Source: Callaeas wilsoni
Lineage: Eukaryota; Chordata; Aves; Passeriformes; Callaeidae
Reading direction: 5' to 3'
NCBI GenBank assembly: GCA_013398955.1
Contig: VWPU01018735.1
Coordinates: 1 to 64,000, forward strand
Length of the DNA: 64,000 nt
Each line of letters starts with the position of its first letter. Within the stretch, counting starts at the first letter, position 1. Below are positions 1 to 11,600 of this stretch, piece after piece. The notes beneath the pieces were generated by a model, which worked only from the letters and a program-made list of their open reading frames with translations, was not told the DNA's origin and did no database searches. The position numbers were made by a program, and so were the translations under genes.

Positions 1-2037
1 AGGGGGATGATGTTGTGTTTGATAAACCCGAAGCTCTTAACCCCCCTGGCAGCTCCAGCTCCTGATTATGTTCCTCTCATCCCTGCCCCAGCCCATGCTT
101 CCCATCTCTTTCCATTCAGACTTCCCAGGCCATCTCATGGCGGGCAAAGTCCAGCTGGGGTCAGGTTTCTGGCCGGGATGAGCAATGCAGGGAGCCCGTC
201 ACTGGACCTGGGGTCTGTCCAGCTAGGAAACCTGTTGGAGGTAGATGGAACCATCCTGCCTCCTCCTCGGACTGCCAGTGTGTTACCTGAGGCTTTCCAG
301 ACTGGTGGCACCTTTGGAGAATGTGACTGCATCTCCACCTGGGTGTTAGTGGAAAGCAGAGTGTGGAGCCAAGTCCTGGAGGACTCAGCTGTGTTGCTGC
401 CCTTGTCCTGGAGGCGTTTCCGTGCCAGGCAGGCAGTGGCGTGGCCGTCCGCACCATGGGCTCTCCGGCAGGATCCAAAGGCCGCACTGATGGGCTGCAT
501 TGCAAAAGGGAATCGGTGCATGGAAATGTCTCGAGAGAAACTTTATCCACCCGCGAGCATGGCGGTGCCAGGCTGCTCTCTGACTCATGGGATATGTTGC
601 TGGTGGAGCTGTAGGGCGCCTGGCTGCTGTCCCACGGGAGCAGGAGGTGCTGGACTGGTTGCACGGGTTGTGTGAGAGCGTGGTGGGCGCCGTGCATGGC
701 TCGTGGGCACATCAGTGTGGCCCTGGCCCAGCTCTGGTGCGATGGAGCAGTATCCCGAGCCGGGAGAGAGCTGGAAGTGGTGCGGCAGCTGCAGTCCAGG
801 GAGGTACCGGCAGCCGAGGTGGGTAGTGGGATGGACACTGATAACCGCTGTCTGCAGACTGCTGTGTGGGGGAGATATTCCTCTGCTCACGTGTTATCTT
901 GGGTAGGGGAGAAATTGCCAATGAGTTTTGTCACAGCTGCAGTGGGCACTCTGGGAGCAGCTCAGCTCCCCAGTCCTGCGGTGCAGCCCTGCCAAGGGCA
1001 AGGCAGCTCCAGGCAGCCTCTGCCTCTCCCTCAGCTTGGCCCTCTGACAAAATGAGGGTGAACAGTGTCTTCTCACTATGCAGGGAGAAGATAAGGATTT
1101 AGGACCAGCATGGAGCAGGGCACAGGGTTGTGATGGGCTCGTGTGAAGACAGGTCCAGACTGCCCCACGTCACTGCATCTGTGTTGCTGTGGCGCATCCC
1201 AGGGACAGGCATTGCCCATGGGAAGGTACCAGGGCAGCTCCCGGCCATGCCAACCCTGCAGTCCCTGCGTCTGGGCACAGAGCAGGCTCAGACAGCTCGG
1301 GGTTTTGGTGAGAGGGGCATTGCATTATCCATCCTGCTGGCTGACCTGGCGCTGGCTGTTAGCACCCTGAATTTGCCAGCCTCTTGCAGGAGCAAAATTA
1401 CCGAATTTGCTGGGAAAACCTGCCTGAGCAGCTGCCAGCACTAGTGAGTCGCGATAGGCTCTGACTCATGACGAGGTTTTGGGTTTGCACGACGCAGCCT
1501 TGACAACACTGAGAGCCTTGGACTGATAATTTGGACAAGCAGGGCTGTGTGCAGCTGCAGGTAGTGCGTCTGAAGGTACAGGGGACCTCCTGGCTGCACA
1601 AGGGCTGGGAGGGTCTGAAATCAGCTTTCCCAGGACAGTGGAGCTGAGGCAGACAGGATCTGGAGGAGGGAGCTGCCATTTTCAGATGGTTACTTTTAGA
1701 AGCAGAAGTGCAGGGTAAAATCTGCAAATGTTGCTGAATCTGGAGTCAGAACTTGTGGTGGCTCTGCAGTGCTTGCCATGAGACTTTTTCCCCTTGAGCA
1801 TCCTCTGTGTCTGGGTTGGTAAGCTGTGGCAGCCCAGCAGGGTGCACCTGATGCCCCTATGATGGTCACATCCACCTTGAGAAGTGTCCCTGGTGCCAGC
1901 CGAGGGCTCTGGGGACGGGTCTTGGTGGTTGGGGTGATGCTGAGATCTCTGTGTCGCTGTTCCCTGCTGCAGGCGCTGGTGAGGCTGTGGCTGTGCTCAC
2001 TCATCCCTTCTCCACTGTTCCTGCCTGCCACCAGCAG
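1..2037. other. EPN3 upstream region, no gene firmly recognised
   Basis: About 2 kb of moderately GC-rich sequence before the first EPN3 coding exon. It should hold the EPN3 promoter and a non-coding first exon, but I cannot place either: there is no clear CpG island, TATA box or unambiguous donor. Its last 30 bases are a good pyrimidine-rich acceptor ending at 2036-2037. Between about 360 and 830 several frames stay open on both strands; I do not recognise the products. In mammals MYCBPAP lies upstream of EPN3 on the same strand, so its tail or a remnant could be here, but I could not match it. Confidence 0.4.
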
Positions 2038-5000
2038 GTCTCCAGCACCACACAGCCATGACAACCTCGGCGCTGCGCCGGCAGGTGAAGAACATCGTGC
2101 ACAACTACTCAGAGGCAGAGATCAAGGTGCGGGAAGCCACCTCCAATGATCCCTGGGGACCTCCCAGCTCCCTGATGTCAGAGATTGCTGACCTCACCTT
2201 CAACACAGTGGCCTTCGCTGAGGTCATGGGCATGATCTGGCGGCGGCTGAACGACAGCGGCAAGAACTGGCGTCACGTCTACAAAGCCCTCACCCTTCTG
2301 GACTACCTCATCAAAACTGGCTCTGAGAAGGTGACCCACCAGTGCCGGGAGAACCTCTACACCATCCAGACGCTGAAGGACTTCCAGTACGTGGACCGTG
2401 ATGGCAAGGACCAGGGCATTAATATCCGGGAGAAGGTGAAGCAGGTGATGGCGCTGCTGAAGGACGAGGAGCGGCTGAAGCAGGAACGGGCGCACGCGCT
2501 GCAGACCAAGGAGCGCATGGCCCTGGAGGGCATGGGCAGTGGCAGCCACCAGGTCACCTACGGCCGCCGGGCATCACCCTACGGTGAAGACTATGGCCGG
2601 GCACGGGGCTCACCCTCCTCGTTCAACTGTAAGTGTTACTGATGGCTCACTCAGGCTCACTCAGGGGACGCAGGTATTGCGTTTGCTTTGCACCTGCTTG
2701 GTGCCCATCATTCTTCTGCATCTTTTGGGGTGGTGGTGGTGAAGCCCATCCTGCAACACAGGGCAGAGATTTGGCTGGGCCAGTGGTGGACCCCAGCAGC
2801 AGTGGTAGCTGGTGGTGCCTCCAGCCTTAAACTCATGGCTTGTTCAAGGTAGGGAGCTCTAATGTGTGGCTACATCTCCTGCGGAGGCTGGGCATTGGAA
2901 TGGAGGCCTAGAAACTGTTGATGTGCTCCCCAAAATACCTCAGTCCTGATGCCACTTCTTTCCCTTTCCCTCTTTTATCTCCCAGCATCATCCTCATCCC
3001 CACGGTTTGCCTCTGACCTGGAGCAAGCGCGGCCCCAGACAACAGGAGAGGAGGAACTGCAGCTGCAGCTGGCACTGGCCATGAGTCGGGAGGAGGCAGA
3101 GAAGGTAGAGTGGCCCTGCCTGTCCTGGGGCGTGAGGTATCTCCCTGCACCTTGCCTTATCTGTGAACACAGTGGGTCAGTTTCCTGGGAAGAGGCAGGA
3201 TTTTGGGAGGTCCCTGAGGCTGGTGCATGTACCTGCAACTGCACCAGGCTGCTCGTGTTGTGACTGGCATCCAAAATCGCCAGCAGGCAGATGGAGGCAT
3301 GGGCTGCCCCTGCTCCCTGTTCTCATATTGGAGAGGACAGCACCAGGCTGGGATCTGTCCAGCCTCCTAGACCCCAGGGTGAACTTGTGGGGTCTTCTGG
3401 ATTTACCCCAACCTCCACCCCCCAACCTGGCTGCCCTCCTCTGGCAAGGACTTTTGGTCTAATCCCCCCCATTTCTCTTGCCTACCCACAGAGGTTTTAG
3501 GCAAAGCCGTGCCCAGCAGTTTGTGTGGTTGCTGGGCCAGCAACATCCCTGGGGCTGAGGGCTCACTGCACGCAGGTGCTCCCTCCCACTGTCTGGTCTT
3601 TTCAAACTAGGCTAGAAGGAGCACTGGGAAACAGCTCCAGGAGGAATCAAGCAAGTGAGCTGTTGTCTCCAGTGTGAAGCCACCCCAGGCTGTCCCCTGT
3701 CCTATCTGCTGGCCCCTTTTCCACCAAGGATGCATTATTTGTTCACCGGCAACCAGCTGCTGTGGCATGCACAAGCCTGTGGGTACAGCCAGTACACAAA
3801 GTCAGAAGGACATAGGGACCAAGGAGCTGCATGGCTGGACCAGTGGGCATCCCCTGGAGCTGGCACCCAGCACCATGAGCTCAGTCCTGCCAGGGCAGGG
3901 GATGTGCTCTGGAGATGGTGGTTGTTGCTGCCAGTCTTCCCTGCCTGATGGAGACTCTTTTGGAGGCAGAGCAGGGTGTATATCCCTATTTTTGTCCTGG
4001 AATTGGAGTATTTATAGCCTCCTCACGCTTCTCTGATGAGCACTGTAGAAACATTCTCTGGAAAGTGGTGCCTGTTTGTTGGAGTCCATCTGGGCTGTAC
4101 ATGCGTGTGCACACATGCGTGGGTGTCAACTCACGCACACCCCCACCAGGGTACCCATTCCCAGCCCCAGTGAGTCCTCACACTGCTGGAAAAATGTCAT
4201 GGGGGAGTGATCAGGAGCACCATGGTGGTAACAGGGACAGCCTCTCCCCAAAGTCTGCTCAGGTCTAGGTGTGGGGCTAGCAGGAATCCCAAACTGAGGC
4301 CGGTCAGTGTCACAAATCCTCTTCCCCAGCAGGCTGCCAGGGCAAGGGGATGCCTAATTCATCCCCTCTCCTTCACTGACTGCATCAAGGTCCCCAAAAA
4401 CCTCCCAGCGGAGATGCTGACTGCCTGATGTAGGGTCATCCCAAGATTAATCCAGCATCAGGTGATGGGGTCAGGGAAGGAGCTGGGCAGGGGCTGCAGG
4501 GAACCTGAGCAGGAGCTGGTTAGAGAGCACAGGGACACAGGGCTGGGGGTCTGCAGTCAAGGCCAGCTGGATGGGCACAAATGCTGTGCAGGCAGGCAAG
4601 GGGCTGCAGGAATGGCAGTGGCAAGGAGGACAACCTCCAAGCAGTCCTGCAAGCTGAGGGCAAGCTGAAATGTCACCCAATTTCCTCTGTTGCCAGAAGC
4701 CACTTCCTCCACTTTCCAGTACAGATGAAGAAAGGCAATTGCAGCTCGCGCTCGCGCTGAGCAAAGAGGAGCACGAGAAGGTACCTGTGTCCCGCAGTCC
4801 CGCAGTCCTGGCGCTCTGCTCTCCTTGCACTTGTTCTTCTCTCTGTGGCACCGGAGTCCAAAACATCACCTCACTCCAGTGCCCGCTTTGCTTTTGCTGC
4901 TCCGGGCTGTCTGCTGAGTGCTCTCCCGGGGGGCTCAGCCCTGGAGGAGCTGTCTGCTCAGAAGCTGAGACTTTTCAGGTGGCAGCTCCTGTGCTGGGTG

Positions 5001-7931
5001 TGTCTCCTGGAGAAGGTGCTGGCTGTAGGGTTGCTGAGCTCACAGGCCCCATCCCTTGTCCCCACAGGAAGTGAAGACTTGGCAGGGGGAGAACTCCCTG
5101 CAGCAGAGACCTGTGGAGGAGACTGCCCCAGGCAGGGATGAAGAGCAAGAAGAAGATAAGATGAAGAAAAGCCAGGTACAGCACTGGAGGCTGGGTGGCC
5201 ACATAGGAGTGATCCTGCAGGTCTGCCCCAGGCTCCTCTCACCTCTTTATTCCCTTTATGTCTGCAGTCCTCTATTCTGGAGCTGGCGGATATATTTGGT
5301 CCGGCGCCAGCCCCCTCCAGCCACACATCTGCTGACCCATGGGATATGCCAGGTGAGGACAACTTGCAGGCTGCTAAAATCTGGGACAGTGGCAGAAAGT
5401 TGTCCCTTGCCTCTGGTCCTCTCCAATCCCCAGGGGCTCAACAATGAAGACCTCTGGCTTCTTCTCCCTCTGCTGCCCACTCTGTTACACTCCCAGGTGG
5501 TACTGCTGGAAGCCATGGTCCCTGGCCATATCCTCACCACTCAGCATTCCTCTGTGCTCTGCACTGTTCCCCTCTCCCACAGTTTCCCTTTTTTTCCAGA
5601 TATGAAACTCAAAGTGGAGCCGATGGCCTCTGCCTGGACCGCTGCAGCGGATCCCTGGGTGCCAGTCCCAGACCTTGGTGGGGAGCCCCTCTCCCAGGCG
5701 AATGCCTCATCTCAGCAAACCTCTGCTGGGCCCTGGGACTTTCCCCCCAGCACCACTGCAGCCTCTGACCCCTGGGGGAAGGTGCCCGTGTCTTCTGGCT
5801 TCCCTCCTGCAGACCCCTGGGGAACAGCATCCCCCTCAGCCCCCCAGGGCTCCGGTTCTACACCAGCTCCCGACCCTTGGGCTGCTGTGCCCGAGCAGCC
5901 TCCGACCCCTGGTAAGAGGTTCAATGGACCTTTTGGCTTTGCTGAGGATTGAGGACAGCCTTGACCATCACTACCCTCCTGCAAGTGGGCATCTCTGGGT
6001 TCTCCCCACTTCCTCCTTCAACCTGCTCCCCAAACACCCCCTCCCTGCCCTCCTGCCCCTCAGCAGGACCTCTGCTCACCTCTCAGCATCCTGAAGACTG
6101 TAAGGAACTTTTAGGCTTTATCTCTGTACAGAATAGGCTGCTTTAATTAATACAGCAGTTAATAGAGCCATCCCATGGGAGCAGATGGCAGCCCCACACC
6201 CCTCCAGCAGCAGGGTGATGCTGTGTCCCATTAGTGATACCTATTTGCTCACCCTAAGTGACCCCTGTACACCCTGCCAGGACCAGACGGGACCGTTGCT
6301 GGGTGCAGGTGCCACGTTGCAGATGGGGAAACAGTTGTAGGAGCAGCCTGTGTTTCAAAGCTCAGTGTCACTCTCAGTTCCTTCTTGGTGTTTCCTCCAG
6401 GTCCTGCTGCCCCCAGTTTTAGTCCCTGGTGAGGGTTGCAGAATCTGGTCTGGGGGCCAGTGCTGGTTGCTAAAGCATTACTGCAGACCTTTCCCATCCA
6501 CCTGTCCCTGCTGGGGCTGGGAAAGGGACCTGCTTGGTGTGAGGTAATGGCTGTGAGCAGTAGGGGTTTCTTGGTCTGCAATGATCCCATGATCTGGCTA
6601 ATCTAAGCCTTCCCCAGTGCACATTCCTGACCCCCAGCCCTGCACTGCACCCCCTCTTCTCTGTCTCCTTGCAGGCAGCCACCCCTGCCTCTCTCCTGCC
6701 CTTCCATCTCCTGCCTCCCACCTCCCCGCTTGCTCCCCTCCTTGAGTGTCCCCTCTTCCCCTCAGCTCCAAGGGGGAACACTTTCGACCCATTTGCAAAG
6801 CCGCCCGAGCCGCTGGAGCAGGAGCCCTTGCAGCCGCCCTCCTCGGCCAAGTCCAGCAGCCCTGTGGGTAAGCGCTGGGAGTGGGCAGGTGCGGACGGTG
6901 ACCTGTCCCTGCCTGTGGCAGGAAGGCAGTTCTTGGGCTGGCCGGGGTGTGTATAGCTGCTTGCTGGCGTGGCCAAAGCTTGTTTCCGTGGGCATGTGCT
7001 GTGGCCTCAGTCTGCCCCACAGCTAAGGGAGCAACCCTGTTTGCTGTGTGTACCCATGTCCCCAACTCTGCTGTCCATTCTGGCTTGGGGGTTACTTGGG
7101 CAGGCCATGCCACAGGCTCAGCCCCACCACGTCACGCTGTGACCTGGGGTGAGATGCGTTGTCAGCCACCCTGTGTGGTGACAAGGGAGGATGCTGTCAT
7201 GCTTGGTGTCTCCTAGCGGGCTCATGTGTTTCATCTCCCTCTATCCCAGAGCCCGATCCCTTTGGTGACCTGTTCCCCAGCACCAGGCAGGATGGGGCAA
7301 AGAGCTTTGACCTTGCCAACCTGGCTGACTCCCTGCCTGAATCTGGCAAGGAGCGGAAGGACTGTAAAACCCCCGAGGCTTTCCTTGGCCCCGCTGCCTC
7401 CTCCCTGGTCAACCTGGACTCCCTGGTCGCACCTACTCCGGCCTCCAAGACCCGCAACCCCTTTCTCTCCGGTATGTGCTGCAGGGCTGCTGGCGAGGGG
7501 CTTCCCCGGGCTGGGCTGGTGGTGGATAGGGGAGAAGGAGGAGCAGGAGGAGGAGGAGAAGGGCTGGGGGTGGCCTGGCTACCCTGACGTGTCCCATCCT
7601 CTCCTTGCCAGGTCTGAGCACACCGTCACCCACCAACCCCTTCAGCCTCTCCGAGCAGCCCAAGCCGACGCTGAACCAGATGCGGACCAGCTCGCCAGTA
7701 CCCGGCCTGCCCGCCGGCCACCCCGCCAACTCCATGACCTACAGCGCATCCCTGCCGCTGCCCCTCAGCAGCGTCCCCGCTGCCACCGCTGCCCTCCCCG
7801 CCTCCGCCAGTGCCTTTCCGCAGGCTGGCACCTTCCCCGAACTCCCCAGCACCTTGCCGCAGCCTTTACTGCCGCTGAGCGGCCCTCCGGCCCCGCCGTC
7901 CGTGCCCGGGGGGCTCAACCCCTTCCTCTGA
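2038..7931 (+). CDS. EPN3: Epsin-3, clathrin-mediated endocytosis adaptor (9 coding exons)
   Basis: Coding exons, start codon at 2058: 2058-2628, 2986-3104, 4697-4780, 5068-5175, 5268-5352, 5600-5911, 6766-6867, 7250-7471, 7612-7931. All introns are GT-AG and phases close to give 640 aa, close to human EPN3 (about 632). Residues 1 to about 145 are the ENTH domain, with basic helix-0 residues (R7, R8, K11) expected to bind PIP2 at the plasma membrane. Two ubiquitin-interacting motifs follow (about 212-230 and 240-258, each with an LQLALA core). Next come a clathrin-box-like LELAD at 298-302, five DPW motifs for AP-2 (starting 317, 340, 379, 394, 414) and a second clathrin-box-like LVNLD (513-517). 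Three NPF motifs for EH-domain partners start at 530, 543 and 637, the last at the C-terminus. The layout is that of epsins; the choice of EPN3 over EPN1 or EPN2 rests on the SPATA20 and CACNA1G neighbours and the linker after UIM2. 2038-2057 is 5' UTR. Confidence 0.95.
4692..4702 (+). promoter_or_regulatory. EPN3: Tandem acceptor (CAG-AAG) at EPN3 coding exon 3
   Basis: The acceptor reads CCAGAAG, with AG dinucleotides ending at 4696 and 4699. Either is in frame. The first adds one lysine before the proline-rich linker between the two UIMs. The second gives EK joined directly to P, which fits the human protein better as I remember it. The two forms would differ by one residue. Confidence 0.5.
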
Positions 7932-8525
7932 ACCCTCTGGACGTGTGGACTCTCACCCCCTCCGCAGCCGTTACAATCCCCCCCGACCTTTCCTTCCACC
8001 AAGATCTGGGGGTTTGCTAAACTGCACGGGAGGGTGCTCCCCACCCAGCCCCCTCCCCGTGCCCACTATGGGGGGCAGCCAGCATGAGCCCCCGTGCTTG
8101 ATGGCCAGCAGGGGACCCCTTCCCCTGTGAGGGGCCGTGGCGGAGCCCTTACGAAGGGCTGTGGTGCGGGGGTTCCGCTCAGTGAGCCGAGAGGGTGCAC
8201 GGAGTCCGGTTGCTGGATGAACCCCCGGCGTGGGGGAGCTTTGCCCCAGAACCGCGGGGATCTGGGGCAGCGCGGGGCCGGGGCTGGAAGCTGCGGGTCC
8301 TCCCACCCCGCGGGGTTCGCGCTCCCTTGGCTGCTCCCCCTCGCCCAGTCCTGCCGCCACCGTCCCCTGCCCGCTGCTGGGTGCCGCTCCAGTGGCGGGG
8401 GCGGCGGTGCTTGGGCGCTGCGACGGCGGCGGCGGCTGCGGGTGCCCGTGCGACAAAAAATGCGCTGAGCGACCCCGTGGGCGGCTGTGAGCGGCCCGCG
8501 CGACAATAAACTGCGATGAGCGACC
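7932..8525 (+). other. EPN3: EPN3 3' UTR with poly(A) signal
   Basis: From the EPN3 stop codon to just past a canonical AATAAA at 8505-8510, the first good signal after the stop. The UTR is very GC-rich and contains CGG-type repeats near 8395-8445. The signal lies in the second copy of an imperfect duplicated module: 8450-8474 has AAAAAA where 8500-8525 has AATAAA. The cleavage site is inferred. Confidence 0.7.
8505..8510 (+). terminator. EPN3: Poly(A) signal of EPN3 (AATAAA)
   Basis: Canonical hexamer 574 bases after the stop codon. Only about 160 bases separate it from the SPATA20 start codon, so EPN3 transcription must end almost inside the SPATA20 promoter. Confidence 0.7.
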
Positions 8526-8668
8526 ACGGCGTGCCTCTGCGGGGCGGTAAAGGGGGTGGGCCGGTGATTGGAGCGACGGCCGCTCAGGGGGCGGGGCCGG
8601 GTCGGTGACGAAGAAGGGCAGGGGCGTGGCCAGGCCGCTAACGAGGCGGGGCCGGGGAAGCCGTCGCC
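8526..8668 (+). promoter_or_regulatory. SPATA20: SPATA20 CpG promoter
   Basis: TATA-less, GC-rich sequence with an inverted CCAAT box (ATTGG, 8567-8571) and GC boxes around 8588-8596 and 8645-8652. The start codon sits in GCCATGTTGG, which resembles a YY1 site; such sites often lie just downstream of the start site in short-leader housekeeping promoters. The promoter type is inferred from composition and position between two genes; the exact transcription start is unknown. Confidence 0.6.
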
Positions 8669-11600
8669 ATGTTGGCGGCGCCGCTGGGCTGCGCTTCCAG
8701 GTACCGGAGGGGCTGGGGGGCTGGGTCCGGCCCTGGCCGCGGTGGCTGCGCGTCCCGTCAGCCCCTTTGCGCCATCACCGCGTCCCCGCGACTCCCCGAG
8801 TCCTCCCCGCACCTCATCTGGGTCCCTCGCGTCCTCGCTGCAGCGCCTGCATCCCCTGAATTCTCCTGCAACGGCCTGTACTCCTCCTGCATCTCCTCTA
8901 GATCCTCCCTGCACCTTCTTGAGTCCCTCTTACAGCCTTTCCGCACCCATGCCCTTCTCCTGCCTTCCCCGACATCCTCCCCATATCCCTCTGCATCCCC
9001 CTGTATCTTCCCTAAATTCTCCTCGCACTACCGCAGCCCCTGCACGACTTTACATACTCTGTACCCCCGTTCTGCACGCCTTTCCCACGTCCTGCATGCC
9101 AGCCCTGCATCCCTCATGCATCCCCATACCCAAGCCCTGCATCTGCCCAGCAGCGGAGGGGGTGTCCCTGGTCCCTTTCTGCCCCTCACTCCCCTCACCA
9201 TAAAGAGCCGGTGCCCCCCTTGCCCACACCCACCGCACGGGAAGGGATTTTCCTCTCCGAGGGGATGTTCTCTCAGAGGACACGCATGGCGAGTCCCACA
9301 GATGCTGCTCCTGCTCTCACAGCTGTTGAGTGTTCTGCCAAAGTGTGCTAGTGGGGGGCAGCCCTGGGAATGGCCTTCACCCCACCATGAGTGGGGTGTG
9401 CCAGACTGAAGAACAACCTCCTCTGAGCCTCCAGTGAGTGGGAAGGACTTGCAAGGTCCTTGGGGGGGATTGGGGTGGACTGAGCCCCAGCAGAGCTACC
9501 CGGGACTGGGGCTGAGAATGGTTCCCTCCGTGTGGGGAGCAGCACCCTGTCCTGGGGCACAGCAGGACCTGGGGTGAGTGGTGCTGCTGCTCTGGGCTGT
9601 CATGGCTCTGTCAAGAGGCTGAGCTTTGTTGTGGTGAGCAGGGAACTTCTGAGCCTATTTGGTGTCACAGGCGCACATTTCTAACGGGGATTGCAGCCAT
9701 GGCCGCAGTTGGGACACCTGGCCCCCCCAGTGTCCCCCGTCACACCAACCGCCTGATTAACGAAAAGTCCCCATACCTCCTGCAGCATGCCCACAACCCC
9801 GTGGATTGGTAAGAGCAATGGGGAGCCTTTCCCCCTCCTCCCTCTCCTCTCCTTGTGCCTGTGGGGCTGAGTGACTTGTCTTCCCTCCACAGGTACCCTT
9901 GGGGTCAGGAGGCCTTTGATAAAGCAAAGACAGAAAACAAGTTGATATTCCTGTCAGGTAACCAGAAACAAGACATATGTTATGTCCCCACATGTTGGTC
10001 AGTAGATGATCAGATAAGCTGAGCTGCATCCCGAGCTGGTGTGTGAGTAGCCGTGTAGGTATGGATGACCACCAAGCAAGAGAGGGCTGGAGTAGCTCTC
10101 TCTGAAAATGGGCTACGTGCAGGACCAGAGTCCTTGGCCATCTTTTAGGAGCAAGAGCTGGAGAGTCCAGGAGATTTTTCTCCTCCATCTCTTCTCCAGG
10201 GAGGCAGCAGTTGTTGCCCATAGCAAGGCTCCCATCTCTGAGTGTTCTCCCTATCATGTGTTTCCTGCTCCCTGCAAAGGACCATTCCTCACTCTCCTGA
10301 GCTTGTTTGCAGTTGGCTACTCCACCTGCCACTGGTGCCATGTCATGGAGGAGGAGTCCTTCAAGACCAAGGAGATTGGGGAGATCATGAATCAGCACTT
10401 TGTATGCATCAAAGTGGATCGTGAGGAGCGGCCAGATGTGGACAAAGTGTACATGACCTTCGTGCAGGTGAGGGAGGCACAGGCAGGGCCCAGGAGGCTT
10501 TGACTGGCTCCCTCAGGGTGTTGTTCGTTGTCATGTTCCTCAAGCAAGAGGAACCAGTATGTGGGGTGGTCTGGATGGGTTACAAGGGTGGAAAGAAGCA
10601 CACGTCTGCGTTCGAGAGAGGCTCTTGGATGTGCTGGAAGGGCACAGAGCAGGTGCCTCTTGCATGACCTTGGTGCACACGCGGTTTGTCTTTCAGGCCA
10701 CCAGTGGTGGAGGTGGTTGGCCCATGAGTGTCTGGCTGACCCCAGATCTCAAGCCTTTTGCTGGGGGGACGTACTTCCCTCCCGAGGATGGAGTTCATCG
10801 TGTTGGCTTTCGGACTGTGCTGCTCCGGATTGCAGAGCAGGTGCGGAGCAGGAATGGTGTAGCAGGCAGGGCTGAACCAAAGGGGGCACAGGGAAATTGG
10901 TCTGGGCTTGAAGGGTGACTGAGTTAGGAGATTCAGTTGTGAGGAAGAGTAGCCCAGAGAACAAGCCAGAGCTTTGGCTGGGTTAGAAGTGGGTTTGAGC
11001 TGATTTAGAGAGGGTGATGAAGAACTAGAAGTGTGGTTTGGACTGGTGCAAGGCAAGAAGAACCGTCTTTTTCCCCTTGCGTCTTAGTGGAAGGAGAACA
11101 AAGATGCCCTGTTGGAGAGCAGCCAAAGTATTCTGGAAGCATTGCGACACACATCAGAGATCCGTGTGCAAGGCCAGGAGTCACCCCCACCACCCAAAGA
11201 GGTGATGGACACCTGTTTCCAGCAGCTCTCCAGATCCTATGATGAGGACTATGGTGGCTTTTCCAAATCTCCCAAGTTCCCCACCCCAGGTCAGTCTGGT
11301 CTCTGCTGCTGAGACCTCCTATGGGGCAGACAGCATCGTGGGGGCAGAGCCCACCCTACAGCTTCCCGTTTTCTCTCTGTTTCAGTGAATTTGAATTTCC
11401 TGTTCACGTACTGGGCCCTGCACCGAACAACTCCAGAAGGTGCCCGGGCACTGCAGATGGCTCTGCACACCCTCAAGATGATGGCCCATGGGGGCATCCA
11501 TGACCACATTGGTCAGGTAGGAGTAAATCCTTGGGGCTAAGCCCCTGTCGTGCCCAGGAAGCGTGCGGTGGAGATGTGAGGTAGAGACATCTCCACATGG

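Noticed and set aside
161..838. 225-codon minus-strand open frame near the window start
   Set aside because: It overlaps other open frames on both strands and has no recognisable domain; this pattern is typical of GC-rich non-coding DNA.
5912..5952. EPN3 exon 6 reading on to a stop at 5952
   Set aside because: GTAAGA at 5912 is a good donor and the next exon continues in phase with typical epsin sequence. The stop would be reached only by intron retention.
6401..6428. Exon-like segment in EPN3 intron 6 between TTTCCTCCAG and GTGAGG
   Set aside because: It is 28 bases long, which would break the frame between exons that already join in phase. A 12-base microexon version fits in frame but has no support.
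8669..9409. 246-codon open frame reading through the SPATA20 exon 1 donor
   Set aside because: Exon 1 ends at a good AG|GTACCG donor at 8700 and the read-through shows no similarity to SPATA20. The frame is open because the intron is C-rich.
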